Of a stretch of 64,000 bases of DNA, positions 1 through 8,645 are shown one piece after another. Under the pieces are notes generated by a model. The model saw nothing but the letters and a program-made list of their open reading frames with translations. It made no database searches and was not told the origin of the DNA. The translations under genes were made by a program, and so were the position numbers. Position 1 is the first letter of the stretch, and the number at the start of each line of letters is the position of its first letter. Origin of the DNA: CAIWHR01 sp963734085 (GTDB lineage: Bacteria > Pseudomonadota > Gammaproteobacteria > Burkholderiales > Casimicrobiaceae); the NCBI GenBank assembly GCA_963734085.1, contig CAVTFT010000010.1, positions 124,001 to 188,000 on the forward strand, read 5' to 3'.

Positions 1-372
1 ATCCTCCTCGTGCTTCAGCGCGGCAAGCGCCTCGTGCACGTCGCGCATGAAGGCGTGAAAGTGCACGCGCGTCTTGCGCCGGATCGCGACCGTCGCGAAA
101 AAAGCGTCCATCAGGAAACTCTTACCGCGACCGACGCCGCCCCACAGGTAGACGCCGCGCGGCACGTCGGGCGGCAGGAAGAGCTTCTTCAGCGTCGACT
201 GCCGCGCGGCGCGAAACGCTTCGAGCTCGGTCGCGAGCCGCTGGAGGCGATCGAGCGCTACCGCCTGCGCGTGATCGAGCGTCGTGCCGCGCGCCGCGAG
301 GATCGGGTCGAGCCACGCGACGAGCGCGTCGTGGCGCGCCGTGACATCGCGGTCAAGGGCGAAGTCGTTCAT
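1..372 (-). CDS. zapE: ZapE/AFG1-family cell-division ATPase, N-terminal part
   Basis: Only the first 124 codons are inside the window; the gene continues past base 1. The ATG at 372 opens a frame with a Walker A motif GGVGRGKS at residues 78-85, followed by a stretch typical of AFG1-like ATPases (HFHAFMRDVH, residues 104-113). ZapE is an FtsZ-associated P-loop ATPase. The gene lies 28 bp downstream of lpdA on the same strand, the usual position in Burkholderiales, so it is probably the distal gene of the TCA operon. The family call is firm; the division role is known from E. coli and is inferred here. Confidence 0.88.
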   Translation of the reverse strand, partial: MNDFALDRDVTARHDALVAWLDPILAARGTTLDHAQAVALDRLQRLATELEAFRAARQSTLKKLFLPPDVPRGVYLWGGVGRGKSFLMDAFFATVAIRRKTRVHFHAFMRDVHEALAALKHEED

Positions 373-400
373 CACGGCACCGCCGGCGTAGCGGAAGCGT

Positions 401-1831
401 TCAGAAGTTGAGCGAGCGCTTGTCGACGGCCAGCGCCGCCTCGCGCGTGGCTTCCGAAAGCGATGGATGCGCATGACAGATCCGCGCAATGTCCTCGCTC
501 GAGGCGCCGAATTCCATCGCCACGACGCCCTCGGCGATCAACTCCGACGCGTACGGGCCGATTACGTGCATGCCGAGGATGCGATCGGTCTTCGCATCGG
601 CGAGGATCTTCACGAAACCGGTCGTGTCGCCCAGCGCCCGCGCGCGGCCATTGGCGGAAAACGGGAAGCTGCCGGCGCGATAGGCCACGCCGTCGGCTTT
701 GAGCTGCTGCTCGGTCCTGCCGACCCATGCGATCTCCGGCGACGTGTAGATCACCCACGGAATCGTGTTGAAATCGACATGGCCCTGCTGGCCGGCGATA
801 CGCTCGGCAACGGCCACACCTTCGTCCTCGGCCTTGTGGGCGAGCATCGGACCGCGGACGACATCGCCGATCGCCCATACGTTGGCGAGATTGGTCCGGC
901 AGTCGGAGTCGACGGCGACGAAGCCGCGTTCGTCGAGTGCCAGCCCGACCGCTGCCGCGTTCAGGCCGGCGGTATGCGGCAGGCGCCCGATCGAAACGAT
1001 CAGCCGGTCGAACGTCGCGGACTCGCCCTTGCCGGTCGCGTCGTTCCATTCCACCGCGACGTCGGCGCCGCCGACCGTGACCTTGGTGATGTTGATGCCG
1101 AGCCGAACCTCGAGGCCCTGCTTCGCGAAGACTTTTTGGGCTTCCTTCGCCACCGCCTCGTCGGCGACGCCGAGAAACGCCGGCAGGGCTTCCAGCACCA
1201 TCACCTTCGCGCCCAGCCGGCGCCACACGCTGCCCATCTCGAGCCCGATCACGCCGGCGCCGACGACACCGAGCCGCGCGGGGACTTGGCCGAGCGCGAG
1301 CGCGCCTTCGTTGTCGAGCACGCGTTTGTTGTCGATCGCAACACCGGGAAGCGGCCGTGGCTTCGATCCGGTCGCGACGATGACGTGCGTCGCCGTCAAC
1401 TCCACCGGCTTCCCGCCGTCGACCTTGACCGTCCAGCCCGCGGTCGCGCCGCCGCCCGCGAACGAACCCTTGCCGTGGAAGAACGTGATCTTGTTCTTCT
1501 TGAACAGATACAGGATCCCGTCGTTGTTCTGCGCGACGACCTTCTCCTTGCGCGCCATCATCTTCGCGACGTCGATTGCGACGCTCTCGATCTCGATCCC
1601 GTGCTCGGCGAACGCGTGCCCCGCGTGCTCGAAATTCTCCGAGGACTGGAGGAGCGCCTTCGAGGGGATGCAGCCGACGTTCGTGCACGTGCCGCCGGGG
1701 GCGGGTTTGCCGCCCGCGCGCGACCAGTCGTCGATGCACGCGGTCTTCAGTCCGAGCTGCGCGGCGCGGATCGCGGCGATGTAGCCGCCGGGACCGGCGC
1801 CGATCACGATCACGTCGTATCGATCAGCCAC
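401..1831 (-). CDS. lpdA: Dihydrolipoyl dehydrogenase (E3)
   Basis: FAD-dependent enzyme that reoxidises the dihydrolipoyl group of the 2-oxoglutarate dehydrogenase complex with NAD+. From the GTG at 1831 the protein has 476 residues, the normal length. It starts with the FAD-binding GAGPGG motif (residues 11-16), carries the redox disulfide GGTCTNVGCIPSK (Cys49/Cys54), and ends with the catalytic His-Glu segment HAHPSLSE. The frame is open 16 codons further, to a GTG at 1879, but that extension covers a hairpin-rich gap and has no family resemblance. It follows odhB by 57 bp, so it is the E3 component of this operon. Confidence 0.95.
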   Translation of the reverse strand: MADRYDVIVIGAGPGGYIAAIRAAQLGLKTACIDDWSRAGGKPAPGGTCTNVGCIPSKALLQSSENFEHAGHAFAEHGIEIESVAIDVAKMMARKEKVVAQNNDGILYLFKKNKITFFHGKGSFAGGGATAGWTVKVDGGKPVELTATHVIVATGSKPRPLPGVAIDNKRVLDNEGALALGQVPARLGVVGAGVIGLEMGSVWRRLGAKVMVLEALPAFLGVADEAVAKEAQKVFAKQGLEVRLGINITKVTVGGADVAVEWNDATGKGESATFDRLIVSIGRLPHTAGLNAAAVGLALDERGFVAVDSDCRTNLANVWAIGDVVRGPMLAHKAEDEGVAVAERIAGQQGHVDFNTIPWVIYTSPEIAWVGRTEQQLKADGVAYRAGSFPFSANGRARALGDTTGFVKILADAKTDRILGMHVIGPYASELIAEGVVAMEFGASSEDIARICHAHPSLSEATREAALAVDKRSLNF

Positions 1832-1888
1832 TGAACAGATCGCTTTGATGTCGGGCCGGCTGCGCCGGCCCGGTTGCACGGAACGTTT

Positions 1889-3142
1889 TCACAGGTCGAG
1901 CAGCATCCGCGCCGGATCTTCCAGCGCCTCCTTGATGGCGACCAGCGACAGCACCGCCTCCCGCCCATCGATGATCCGGTGATCGTACGACTGTGCCAGG
2001 TAATTCATCGGCCGCACGACGATCTGCCCGTTCTCGACCACGGCCCGATCCTTCGTCGCGTGGATGCCGAGGATCGCCGACTGCGGCGGGTTGATGATCG
2101 GCGTGGACAGCATCGAGCCGAACACGCCGCCGTTACTGATCGTGTACGTGCCGCCAGTCAGCTCCTCGACTGCGAGCTTGCCTTCCTGCGCGCGCTTGCC
2201 GAAATCGGCGATCGCAACCTCGATCTCGGCGATCGTCAGCTGGTCGGCGTCGCGAATGATCGGCACGACGAGCCCGCGCGGACTGCCCACCGCGATGCCG
2301 ATGTCGAAATAGCCGTGGTAGACGATGTCGGTGCCGTCGATCGACGCATTGACCGCGGGAAACTTCTTCAGCGCGTGCACCGCCGCCTTGACGAAAAAGC
2401 CCATGAAGCCGAGCTTGACGCCGTGCTCCTTCTCGAAGCGATCCTTGTATTTGTTGCGCAGCTCGATCACCGGCTGCATGTTGACTTCGTTGAAGGTCGT
2501 GAGGATCGCCGCGGTCGATTGCGAGGCGACGAGACGCTCGGCGACGCGCTGGCGCAGCCGCGACATCGGCACGCGCTGCTCCGGGCGATTGCCCAGAGCG
2601 GGCGGAAGCGGGACCGCGGGCGCCGGCGGCGCTTTGGCGACGGGCGATGGCGCGGGTGCGACCGCCGCGGCGTGGTTCTCCACTGCGGCGATCACGTCGC
2701 CTTTCGTGATCCGGCCTCCGCGGCCGGTGCCTTCGACCTCGGCCACGCCGACATGCTGCTCGGTCATCATCTTGCGCGCCGCCGGCAATGCGGTTGGCCG
2801 CGCGGTTGCCGGCTGCGCCGTCGCGGGCGGTGCGGCCGACGCCGGTCGCGCCACCTCGGCCGTCGCCGCTGCAGTCTTCGCCGGCGCGGCCGCCGCCCCT
2901 TTCGCCTCGGTATCGATGACCGCGATCACTTCCTGTCCCGCGACTGTCGAGCCGTCGCCCTTGCGGATCTCGATCAGCGCTCCTGCTGCGGGCGCCGGCA
3001 GCTCGAGCACGACCTTGTCGGTCTCGACGTCGACCAGGTTTTCGTCGCGATTGACTGCCTCACCCGGCTTCTTGTGCCAGTTGACGAGCGTCGCCTCGGC
3101 CACCGACTCCGGCAGCTGCGGAACTTTGACTTCGACGCGCAT
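1889..3142 (-). CDS. odhB: 2-oxoglutarate dehydrogenase E2 (dihydrolipoyl succinyltransferase)
   Basis: Forms the core of the 2-oxoglutarate dehydrogenase complex and transfers the succinyl group to CoA. The 417-residue protein has an N-terminal lipoyl domain (about residues 1-78) with the lipoyl-lysine K43 in VETDKVVLE. An Ala/Pro-rich linker follows, then a peripheral-subunit-binding domain (around 125-160, RGGRITKGDV) and the C-terminal acyltransferase domain with the catalytic SYDHRIIDG motif. The gene starts 12 bp after odhA ends and is followed by lpdA, giving the standard E1-E2-E3 order. Confidence 0.96.
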   Translation of the reverse strand: MRVEVKVPQLPESVAEATLVNWHKKPGEAVNRDENLVDVETDKVVLELPAPAAGALIEIRKGDGSTVAGQEVIAVIDTEAKGAAAAPAKTAAATAEVARPASAAPPATAQPATARPTALPAARKMMTEQHVGVAEVEGTGRGGRITKGDVIAAVENHAAAVAPAPSPVAKAPPAPAVPLPPALGNRPEQRVPMSRLRQRVAERLVASQSTAAILTTFNEVNMQPVIELRNKYKDRFEKEHGVKLGFMGFFVKAAVHALKKFPAVNASIDGTDIVYHGYFDIGIAVGSPRGLVVPIIRDADQLTIAEIEVAIADFGKRAQEGKLAVEELTGGTYTISNGGVFGSMLSTPIINPPQSAILGIHATKDRAVVENGQIVVRPMNYLAQSYDHRIIDGREAVLSLVAIKEALEDPARMLLDL

Positions 3143-3154
3143 GGGGCCTTCCTG

Positions 3155-5998
3155 TCAGGTGCGGACGAGCATCTCGCCCTCGGAGAGCGGCGGCGCCGCG
3201 AACGCGTCTTCGATCAGCTTCTTCTGCCGCTCGAGGTGCTTCGACATGTAGCCGACGGCCGTCGTCGCCGAAACAGGCCTCCCTGCATAGGCGACGATCT
3301 GCTGCGGCGACGAGTCGGCACGGAAATACGCGCGCAGCCGATACCACGCGCCCTGGTTCTGCGGCTCCTCCTGGCACCACACGATTTCCGTTGCGTTTGG
3401 AAACTTCGCGAGCTGCGCCTTGAAGTCGGCGTGCGGGAACGGATACTGCTGTTCGAGCCGGATGATCGCGACGTCGGTGATCTTCTGCTCGCGGCGATGG
3501 GCGACGAGCTCGTAGTAGATCTTGCCCGAACAGAGGATCACGCGGCGGACGTTTTTCGCCGTGACCTTGTCGATCTCGCCAATGACGTTCTGGAAGCCGC
3601 CGTGCGCCAGTTCTTCGAGCGACGAGACGGCTTCCTTGTGCCGCAACAGGCTCTTCGGGCTCATGACGATCAGCGGGCGCCGGAACGAACGCAGCATCTG
3701 GCGGCGGAAGAGGTGGTAGATCTGCGCCGGCGTCGACGGGACGCACACCTGCATGTTGTGCTCGGCACAGAGCTGCAGGTAGCGCTCGGGGCGCGCCGAC
3801 GAGTGTTCCGGACCCTGCCCTTCGTAGCCATGCGGAAGCAGCAGCACGAGGCCGCAGATGCGCCCCCATTTCACTTCGCCCGAGGCGATGAACTGGTCGA
3901 TCACGACCTGGCCGCCATTCGCGAAGTCGCCGAACTGAGCCTCCCAGATGACGAGGCGATTGGGGTCGGAGGTCGCATAGCCGTATTCGAAACCCAGAAC
4001 GCCGTACTCAGTCAGCACCGAATCGATCACTTCGAATTCCGGCTGGCCCGCTTTGACGTGCTCGAGCGGGACCCAGGTGCCCGAGTCCCATTTTTCGCGG
4101 TTCTGATCGTGCAGCACGGCATGTCGGTGCGAAAACGTCCCGCGGGCGACGTCTTCGCCGGACAGACGCACGCCGATGTCCTGATCGAGAAGCGTCGCGT
4201 AGGCAAGCGTCTCGGCCATCCCCCAGTCGAGCGGCAGCCTGCCTTCGCCCATCGCCTTGCGGTCGGCGATCACGCGCTCGACGCGCGAATGCAGCTTGAA
4301 ACCCTCGGGTACCGCGACGGCTTTTTGCGCGAGCGCCTTCAACTTGTCCAGCGGCACTCTCGTGTCGCAGGGATCGGTCCACCTGCGCCCCTTGTACGGC
4401 GTCCAGTCGACCGAGAATGGCGCTTTGTAGTTCGACAGGATCGTCGTGTTCGTGTGCAGACCCTTGTCCATCGCCGCGCGGTACGCCGCGATCATCGCGT
4501 CGGCGTCGTCTGACTTGATCACGCCGTCGCGCACGAGCACGTCGGCATAGAGCCTGCGCGTGCCGGGATGCTGGTTGATCTTCTTGTACATCAGCGGCTG
4601 CGTCACCATCGGCTCGTCCGCCTCGTTGTGGCCGAGCCGGCGGAAGCAGACCAGGTCGATGAACACGTCGCGGTGATACTGGCGACGGAAGTCGAGCGCC
4701 ATTTCCACGGCGAGGAGGCAGACTTCGGGATCGTCGGCGTTGACGTGGAAGATCGGCGCCTCGGCCATTTTCGCGATGTCGGTGCAATAGAGCGTGCCGC
4801 GGGTGTCGCGCGGATCCGATGTCGTGAATCCGATCTGGTTGTTGACGACGATGTGGATCGTGCCGCCGGTGTAATAGCCGCGGGTCTGCGCCATGTTCAG
4901 CGTTTCCTGGATGACGCCCTGCCCGGCGACGGCGGCATCGCCATGGATCAGCACGGGCAGCACCTGGTCGCCGATCTCGTCCCCGCGGCGGTGCTGCCGC
5001 GCACGAACCGAGCCTTCGACGACCGGATCGACGGCCTCGAGGTGCGACGGATTGAACGCGAGCGTGAGATGCATCGGTCCGCCAGGCGTCACCACGTCCG
5101 ACGAAAAGCCCTGGTGGTACTTGACGTCGCCGGCGACGAGCGCCTGCGCCTGCTTGCCCTCGAATTCCGAGAAGAGATCGGCCGGCATCTTGCCGAAAGT
5201 GTTGACGAGCACGGTGAGCCGGCCGCGATGCGCCATCCCGATCACCGTCTCCTGCACGCCCGCCACACCCGCCTTCTGGATCAGGTGATCGAGCATCGGG
5301 ATCAGCGTGTCGCCGCCCTCGCCCGAGAAGCGCTTCTGGCCGACGTACTTCGTGTGCAGGTAGCGCTCGAGCGTTTCGGCGGCCGTCAGCCGCTCGAGGA
5401 TGTGGCGGCGCTCTTCCGGCGTGTACGTGGGGCGCGAGCGGATCGGCTCGAGGCGCTGCTGAACGAACCGCTTGACCGCCGTGTCCGAGATGTACATGTA
5501 CTCGGCGCCGAAGGTGCGGCAGTACGTGTCCTTCAGCGCGCCGATGAGATCGCGCAACCGCATCCGCTCGGCGCCCGCCTTGAACGAGCCGACGTCGAAC
5601 TCGGTGTCGAGATCGGCGTCGGTGAAGCCGTACGTCGACAGGTCGAGGTCGGCGATGTAGCGCTTCTCCTGCCGCTTCAACGGATCGATCTCGGCCTGGA
5701 ACATGCCGAGCGTGCGGAACTTACCGATCATCTGCAGCACGAGCACCTGCTTGTGCATCGTCGCCGCATCGATCATCGCGCCGGAGACCTTGCGGCTCTT
5801 GCCCAGGCGGATGAACGATTCGATGACCGGCGCATGCGCGACGTCGGCCGCACCGCCGCGCAGGCCGTCGAAGTACGCGCGCCAGTCGGCAGGAACGGCG
5901 GTCGGATTCGCGAGGTAGCGCTCGTACTGCTCCTCGATGAACGGCGCGTTGCCGCCGAAGAGCGTGCTGGTCGACTCGAATTCGCGCATCGTGCTCAT
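3155..5998 (-). CDS. odhA: 2-oxoglutarate dehydrogenase E1
   Basis: Thiamine-diphosphate enzyme that decarboxylates 2-oxoglutarate and succinylates the E2 lipoyl group. The length, 947 residues, matches the homodimeric family (about 930-950). Visible landmarks are the N-terminal E2-contact segment NAPFIEEQYERYL, the substrate-site stretch GMAHRGRL, the ThDP/Mg region starting GDAAVAGQG and running to NNQIGFTT, and the C-terminal LLLPHGYEGQGPEHSSAR block. Two close ATGs (5998 and 5989) are possible starts. The gene lies 42 bp after gltA and is translated together with odhB. Confidence 0.96.
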   Translation of the reverse strand: MSTMREFESTSTLFGGNAPFIEEQYERYLANPTAVPADWRAYFDGLRGGAADVAHAPVIESFIRLGKSRKVSGAMIDAATMHKQVLVLQMIGKFRTLGMFQAEIDPLKRQEKRYIADLDLSTYGFTDADLDTEFDVGSFKAGAERMRLRDLIGALKDTYCRTFGAEYMYISDTAVKRFVQQRLEPIRSRPTYTPEERRHILERLTAAETLERYLHTKYVGQKRFSGEGGDTLIPMLDHLIQKAGVAGVQETVIGMAHRGRLTVLVNTFGKMPADLFSEFEGKQAQALVAGDVKYHQGFSSDVVTPGGPMHLTLAFNPSHLEAVDPVVEGSVRARQHRRGDEIGDQVLPVLIHGDAAVAGQGVIQETLNMAQTRGYYTGGTIHIVVNNQIGFTTSDPRDTRGTLYCTDIAKMAEAPIFHVNADDPEVCLLAVEMALDFRRQYHRDVFIDLVCFRRLGHNEADEPMVTQPLMYKKINQHPGTRRLYADVLVRDGVIKSDDADAMIAAYRAAMDKGLHTNTTILSNYKAPFSVDWTPYKGRRWTDPCDTRVPLDKLKALAQKAVAVPEGFKLHSRVERVIADRKAMGEGRLPLDWGMAETLAYATLLDQDIGVRLSGEDVARGTFSHRHAVLHDQNREKWDSGTWVPLEHVKAGQPEFEVIDSVLTEYGVLGFEYGYATSDPNRLVIWEAQFGDFANGGQVVIDQFIASGEVKWGRICGLVLLLPHGYEGQGPEHSSARPERYLQLCAEHNMQVCVPSTPAQIYHLFRRQMLRSFRRPLIVMSPKSLLRHKEAVSSLEELAHGGFQNVIGEIDKVTAKNVRRVILCSGKIYYELVAHRREQKITDVAIIRLEQQYPFPHADFKAQLAKFPNATEIVWCQEEPQNQGAWYRLRAYFRADSSPQQIVAYAGRPVSATTAVGYMSKHLERQKKLIEDAFAAPPLSEGEMLVRT

Positions 5999-6040
5999 GG
6001 TCGTGCCCTCTTCATACCGCTCCGGCGCCGAGCATCATCG

Positions 6041-7345
6041 TCACCGCTGTGCGATCGGCGCGACCGACCGCCGCTTCGCCCCCGAGAAGAGCTGGCGCGG
6101 GCGGCCGATCTTGTACTCGGGATCGGTGATCATCTCGTTCAGCTGCGCGATCCAGCCGACGGTGCGCGCAAGCGCGAAGATCGCCGTGAACAGCGACACC
6201 GGGATGCCGATCGCCTTCTGCACGATGCCCGAATAGAAGTCGACGTTCGGATAGAGCTTGCGGGTGACGAAATAATCGTCCTCGAGCGCGATCTTCTCCA
6301 GCGCCATCGCCAGCTTGAACAGCGGGTCGTCGCCCAGCCCCAGCTCGCCCAGCACCTCATGGCAGGTCTCGCGCATGAGCTTCGCGCGCGGGTCGTAATT
6401 CTTGTAGACGCGATGGCCGAAGCCCATCAGCTTGACGCTGCTGTTCTTGTCCTTGACCTTGGCGATGAATTCCCCGATCTTCGCCACGCCGCCGTTCTTC
6501 TGGATGTCGTAGAGCATGTTGAGGCTCGCCTCGTTCGCCCCGCCGTGCGCCGGGCCCCACAGGCACGCCACGCCCGCGGCAATCGCCGCGAACGGGTTCG
6601 TGCCCGACGACGCGCACAGCCGCACCGTGGAGGTCGATGCATTCTGCTCGTGGTCGGCGTGCAGGATGAAAATCCGGTCGAGCGCGCGCACCAGCACCTG
6701 GTTGACGGCGTATTCCTCGCACGGTGTCGCGAACATCATCCGCATGAAATTGGCCGCGTACGCCTGGTCGTTGCGCGGGTACATGTACGGCTGGCCGACC
6801 GTGTACTTGTACGCCATCGCGACCAGCGTCGGCATTTTGGCGATCAGCCGGATGGCCGAGATGTCGCGCTGATGCGCATCGTTGAGATTGATCGAGTCCG
6901 GATAAAAAGCGCTCATCGCCCCGACGAGGCCGGTCAGCACCGCCATCGGATGCGCGTCGCGGCGAAACCCGCGCATGAAGAACTGCATCTGCTCGTTCAC
7001 CATCGTGTGCTTGGTGACGCGACCGACGAAGTCCTGCTTCTTCGCTGCGTTGGGCAGCTCGCCGTAGAGCAGCAGGTGGCACACCTCGAGGAAGTCGCAT
7101 TTGACCGCCAGCTCCTCGATCGGGTAGCCGCGGTAGAGAAGCTCGCCCTTGTCGCCGTCAATGAACGTGATCGTCGAGCTGCAGGCGGCCGTCGACAGGA
7201 AGCCCGGGTCGTAGGTAAAGCGGCCGGTCTTGCCGTAGAGCGTCCGGATGTCGATGACGTCGGGGCCGACGCTGCCGGAGAGAATCGGAAAAGTGACGGC
7301 GGGCGCGCCGTCGGAAAAGGTCAGTGTCGCGGTGCGGTCGGGCAT
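6041..7345 (-). CDS. gltA: Citrate synthase (type II)
   Basis: Condenses acetyl-CoA and oxaloacetate into citrate, the entry step of the TCA cycle. The ATG at 7345 gives 434 residues, typical of the hexameric NADH-sensitive proteobacterial form. Catalytic residues are in place: His in GPAHGGANEA (H267), His in GFGHRVYKNYDPRA (H311) and Asp in YPNVDFYSG (D369); the HADHEQNAS block is also present. The frame stays open to 7543, but the extra 66 residues are basic, low-complexity and overlap sdhE, so that start was rejected. It lies between sdhE (115 bp upstream) and odhA. Confidence 0.96.
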   Translation of the reverse strand: MPDRTATLTFSDGAPAVTFPILSGSVGPDVIDIRTLYGKTGRFTYDPGFLSTAACSSTITFIDGDKGELLYRGYPIEELAVKCDFLEVCHLLLYGELPNAAKKQDFVGRVTKHTMVNEQMQFFMRGFRRDAHPMAVLTGLVGAMSAFYPDSINLNDAHQRDISAIRLIAKMPTLVAMAYKYTVGQPYMYPRNDQAYAANFMRMMFATPCEEYAVNQVLVRALDRIFILHADHEQNASTSTVRLCASSGTNPFAAIAAGVACLWGPAHGGANEASLNMLYDIQKNGGVAKIGEFIAKVKDKNSSVKLMGFGHRVYKNYDPRAKLMRETCHEVLGELGLGDDPLFKLAMALEKIALEDDYFVTRKLYPNVDFYSGIVQKAIGIPVSLFTAIFALARTVGWIAQLNEMITDPEYKIGRPRQLFSGAKRRSVAPIAQR

Positions 7346-7460
7346 GATTTCATCTCTCCATCCATCGTGGTGGTTGCGGACGGCGGCACGAGAGTTCCGG
7401 GTCGGCCGTTCGCTCGGGTAACGTGCGCTCCGTCGTCGCGGGCAGTGGGTTGGTCGAGGG

Positions 7461-7730
7461 TTACCGCGCCTCGCGTGCCGGTTCGCCCTGTCGCCGGATC
7501 GCGGAAAGCAGCTGCCGCAGCGCGGCGTCATCCGGCTCCTCATGCCCCGAAAGCAGGTGCCACAGCTCGCCGTCGGCGCAATCGAGCAGGCGATCGAGCG
7601 ATGCCGCCTCGCCGTCGGTCAGCGATGCGCCACGCGCGTCCAAGAAACGCGCGAGGATCAGATCGTTTTCCAGCATGCCGCGCCGGCAGCGCCAGCGCAG
7701 GCGGTTCAAGCGGATCGCATCCAAGTTCAT
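7461..7730 (-). CDS. sdhE: Succinate dehydrogenase FAD-assembly factor SdhE
   Basis: Small all-helical protein of 89 residues that helps attach FAD covalently to SdhA. The diagnostic RGMLEND motif is intact (R17, G18 and E21 form the RGxxE signature), followed by the usual ILARF. It sits 28 bp after sdhB and before gltA, its standard place in betaproteobacteria. The family is also called CptB/YgfY. The role is inferred from the conserved motif and from the sdh context. Confidence 0.93.
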   Translation of the reverse strand: MNLDAIRLNRLRWRCRRGMLENDLILARFLDARGASLTDGEAASLDRLLDCADGELWHLLSGHEEPDDAALRQLLSAIRRQGEPAREAR

Positions 7731-7758
7731 TTGCGTAAAGGCGTGCAGCAGCCGAGCC

Positions 7759-8454
7759 TCACACGGCGCGCTTCACCATGATTTCCTTGATCTTGCTGAT
7801 CGCCTTCGTCGGGTTCAGGTTCTTGGGACAGACATCGACGCAGTTCATGATCGTGTGGCAGCGGAACAAGCGATAAGGATCCTCGAGGTTGTCGAGCCGC
7901 TCGCCGGTCGCCTGATCGCGCGAGTCGGCGATGAAGCGGTATGCCTGCAGCAGCCCGGCCGGCCCGACGAACTTGTCCGGGTTCCACCAGAACGAAGGGC
8001 AGGCGGTCGAGCAGCAGGCGCACAGGATGCATTCATAGAGGCCGTCGAGCTCGTCGCGATCCTCCGGCGACTGCAGGCGCTCCTTCTCGGGCGGCGGCGT
8101 GTCGTTGACGAGGTAGGGCTTGATCGAGTGATACTGCTTGAAGAACTGGCTCATGTCGACGATCAGGTCGCGGATCACCGGCAGCCCGGGCAGCGGCCGC
8201 AGCTCGACCGGTTCCCTCAGCGTCTTGAGATTGGTGACGCAGGCAAGTCCGTTCTTGCCGTTGATGTTCATCGCATCGGAACCGCACACCCCCTCGCGGC
8301 AGCTCCTCCGGAACGACAGCGTGTCATCGACGGCCTTCAGCCGCATCAGCGCGTCGAGCAGCATGCGATCGTGCGAATCGAGCGCGACGTCGTAGTCCTG
8401 AACGTAGGGCTTCGCGTCCTTCTCGGGGTCGTAGCGGTAAATGCGGAATTTCAT
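7759..8454 (-). CDS. sdhB: Succinate dehydrogenase iron-sulfur subunit
   Basis: Carries electrons from the SdhA flavin to the quinone site through three Fe-S clusters. All ligand sets are visible in the 231-residue protein: 2Fe-2S ligands C52, C57, D60 and C72, the 4Fe-4S motif CILCACCSTACP, and the 3Fe-4S motif CHTIMNCVDVCPK. Asp in place of the third 2Fe-2S Cys is normal in this family. Oddly, a 191-bp structured spacer separates it from sdhA, where these genes usually almost touch. Confidence 0.96.
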   Translation of the reverse strand: MKFRIYRYDPEKDAKPYVQDYDVALDSHDRMLLDALMRLKAVDDTLSFRRSCREGVCGSDAMNINGKNGLACVTNLKTLREPVELRPLPGLPVIRDLIVDMSQFFKQYHSIKPYLVNDTPPPEKERLQSPEDRDELDGLYECILCACCSTACPSFWWNPDKFVGPAGLLQAYRFIADSRDQATGERLDNLEDPYRLFRCHTIMNCVDVCPKNLNPTKAISKIKEIMVKRAV

Positions 8455-8492
8455 TCAGCGGCTCCGGGGGAAAACACCACCTCCAAGGGCGA

Positions 8493-8619
8493 GGACACGA
8501 AGGTCACAAGGAAGAAGCCGAAGAAAACCAGATCAGTATGGAACCCGGACCGCGATCCGGGCGGGATGATCCAGGTCAACAAAGCCTTTCTTTGCGGCGC
8601 TTCGTGGTCTTCGTGTCGG
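8493..8619. repeat. Imperfect inverted-repeat element between sdhA and sdhB
   Basis: Two arms, 8493-8509 (starts GGACACGAAGGTCACAA) and 8602-8618 (its inverse with 4 mismatches in 17), enclose a smaller perfect hairpin with arms CCCGGA/TCCGGG at 8544-8561. The CACGAAG..CAC arm resembles a dispersed palindromic repeat seen in intergenic DNA of many environmental bacteria. That comparison is from memory and was not searched. No protein frame fits the spacer. It could be a mobile palindromic repeat or an mRNA processing or stability element. Confidence 0.55.
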
Positions 8620-8645
8620 GAGAGGGTCTTGCTTCGCTTGTCCAC

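Noticed and set aside
1849..1871. GC-rich hairpin between odhB and lpdA as a terminator
   Set aside because: There is no T run, and lpdA follows in the same operon. It may tune mRNA stability, but support is weak.
7346..7543. Longer citrate synthase N-terminus
   Set aside because: The extra 66 residues are basic and low-complexity, overlap sdhE and are absent from the family.
1874..7738. Very long plus-strand frames (879 and 1056 codons) opposite odhB, odhA and gltA
   Set aside because: They are antisense shadows in GC-rich DNA. They are Arg/Asp/Val/His-rich without domains, and the minus strand carries intact enzymes.
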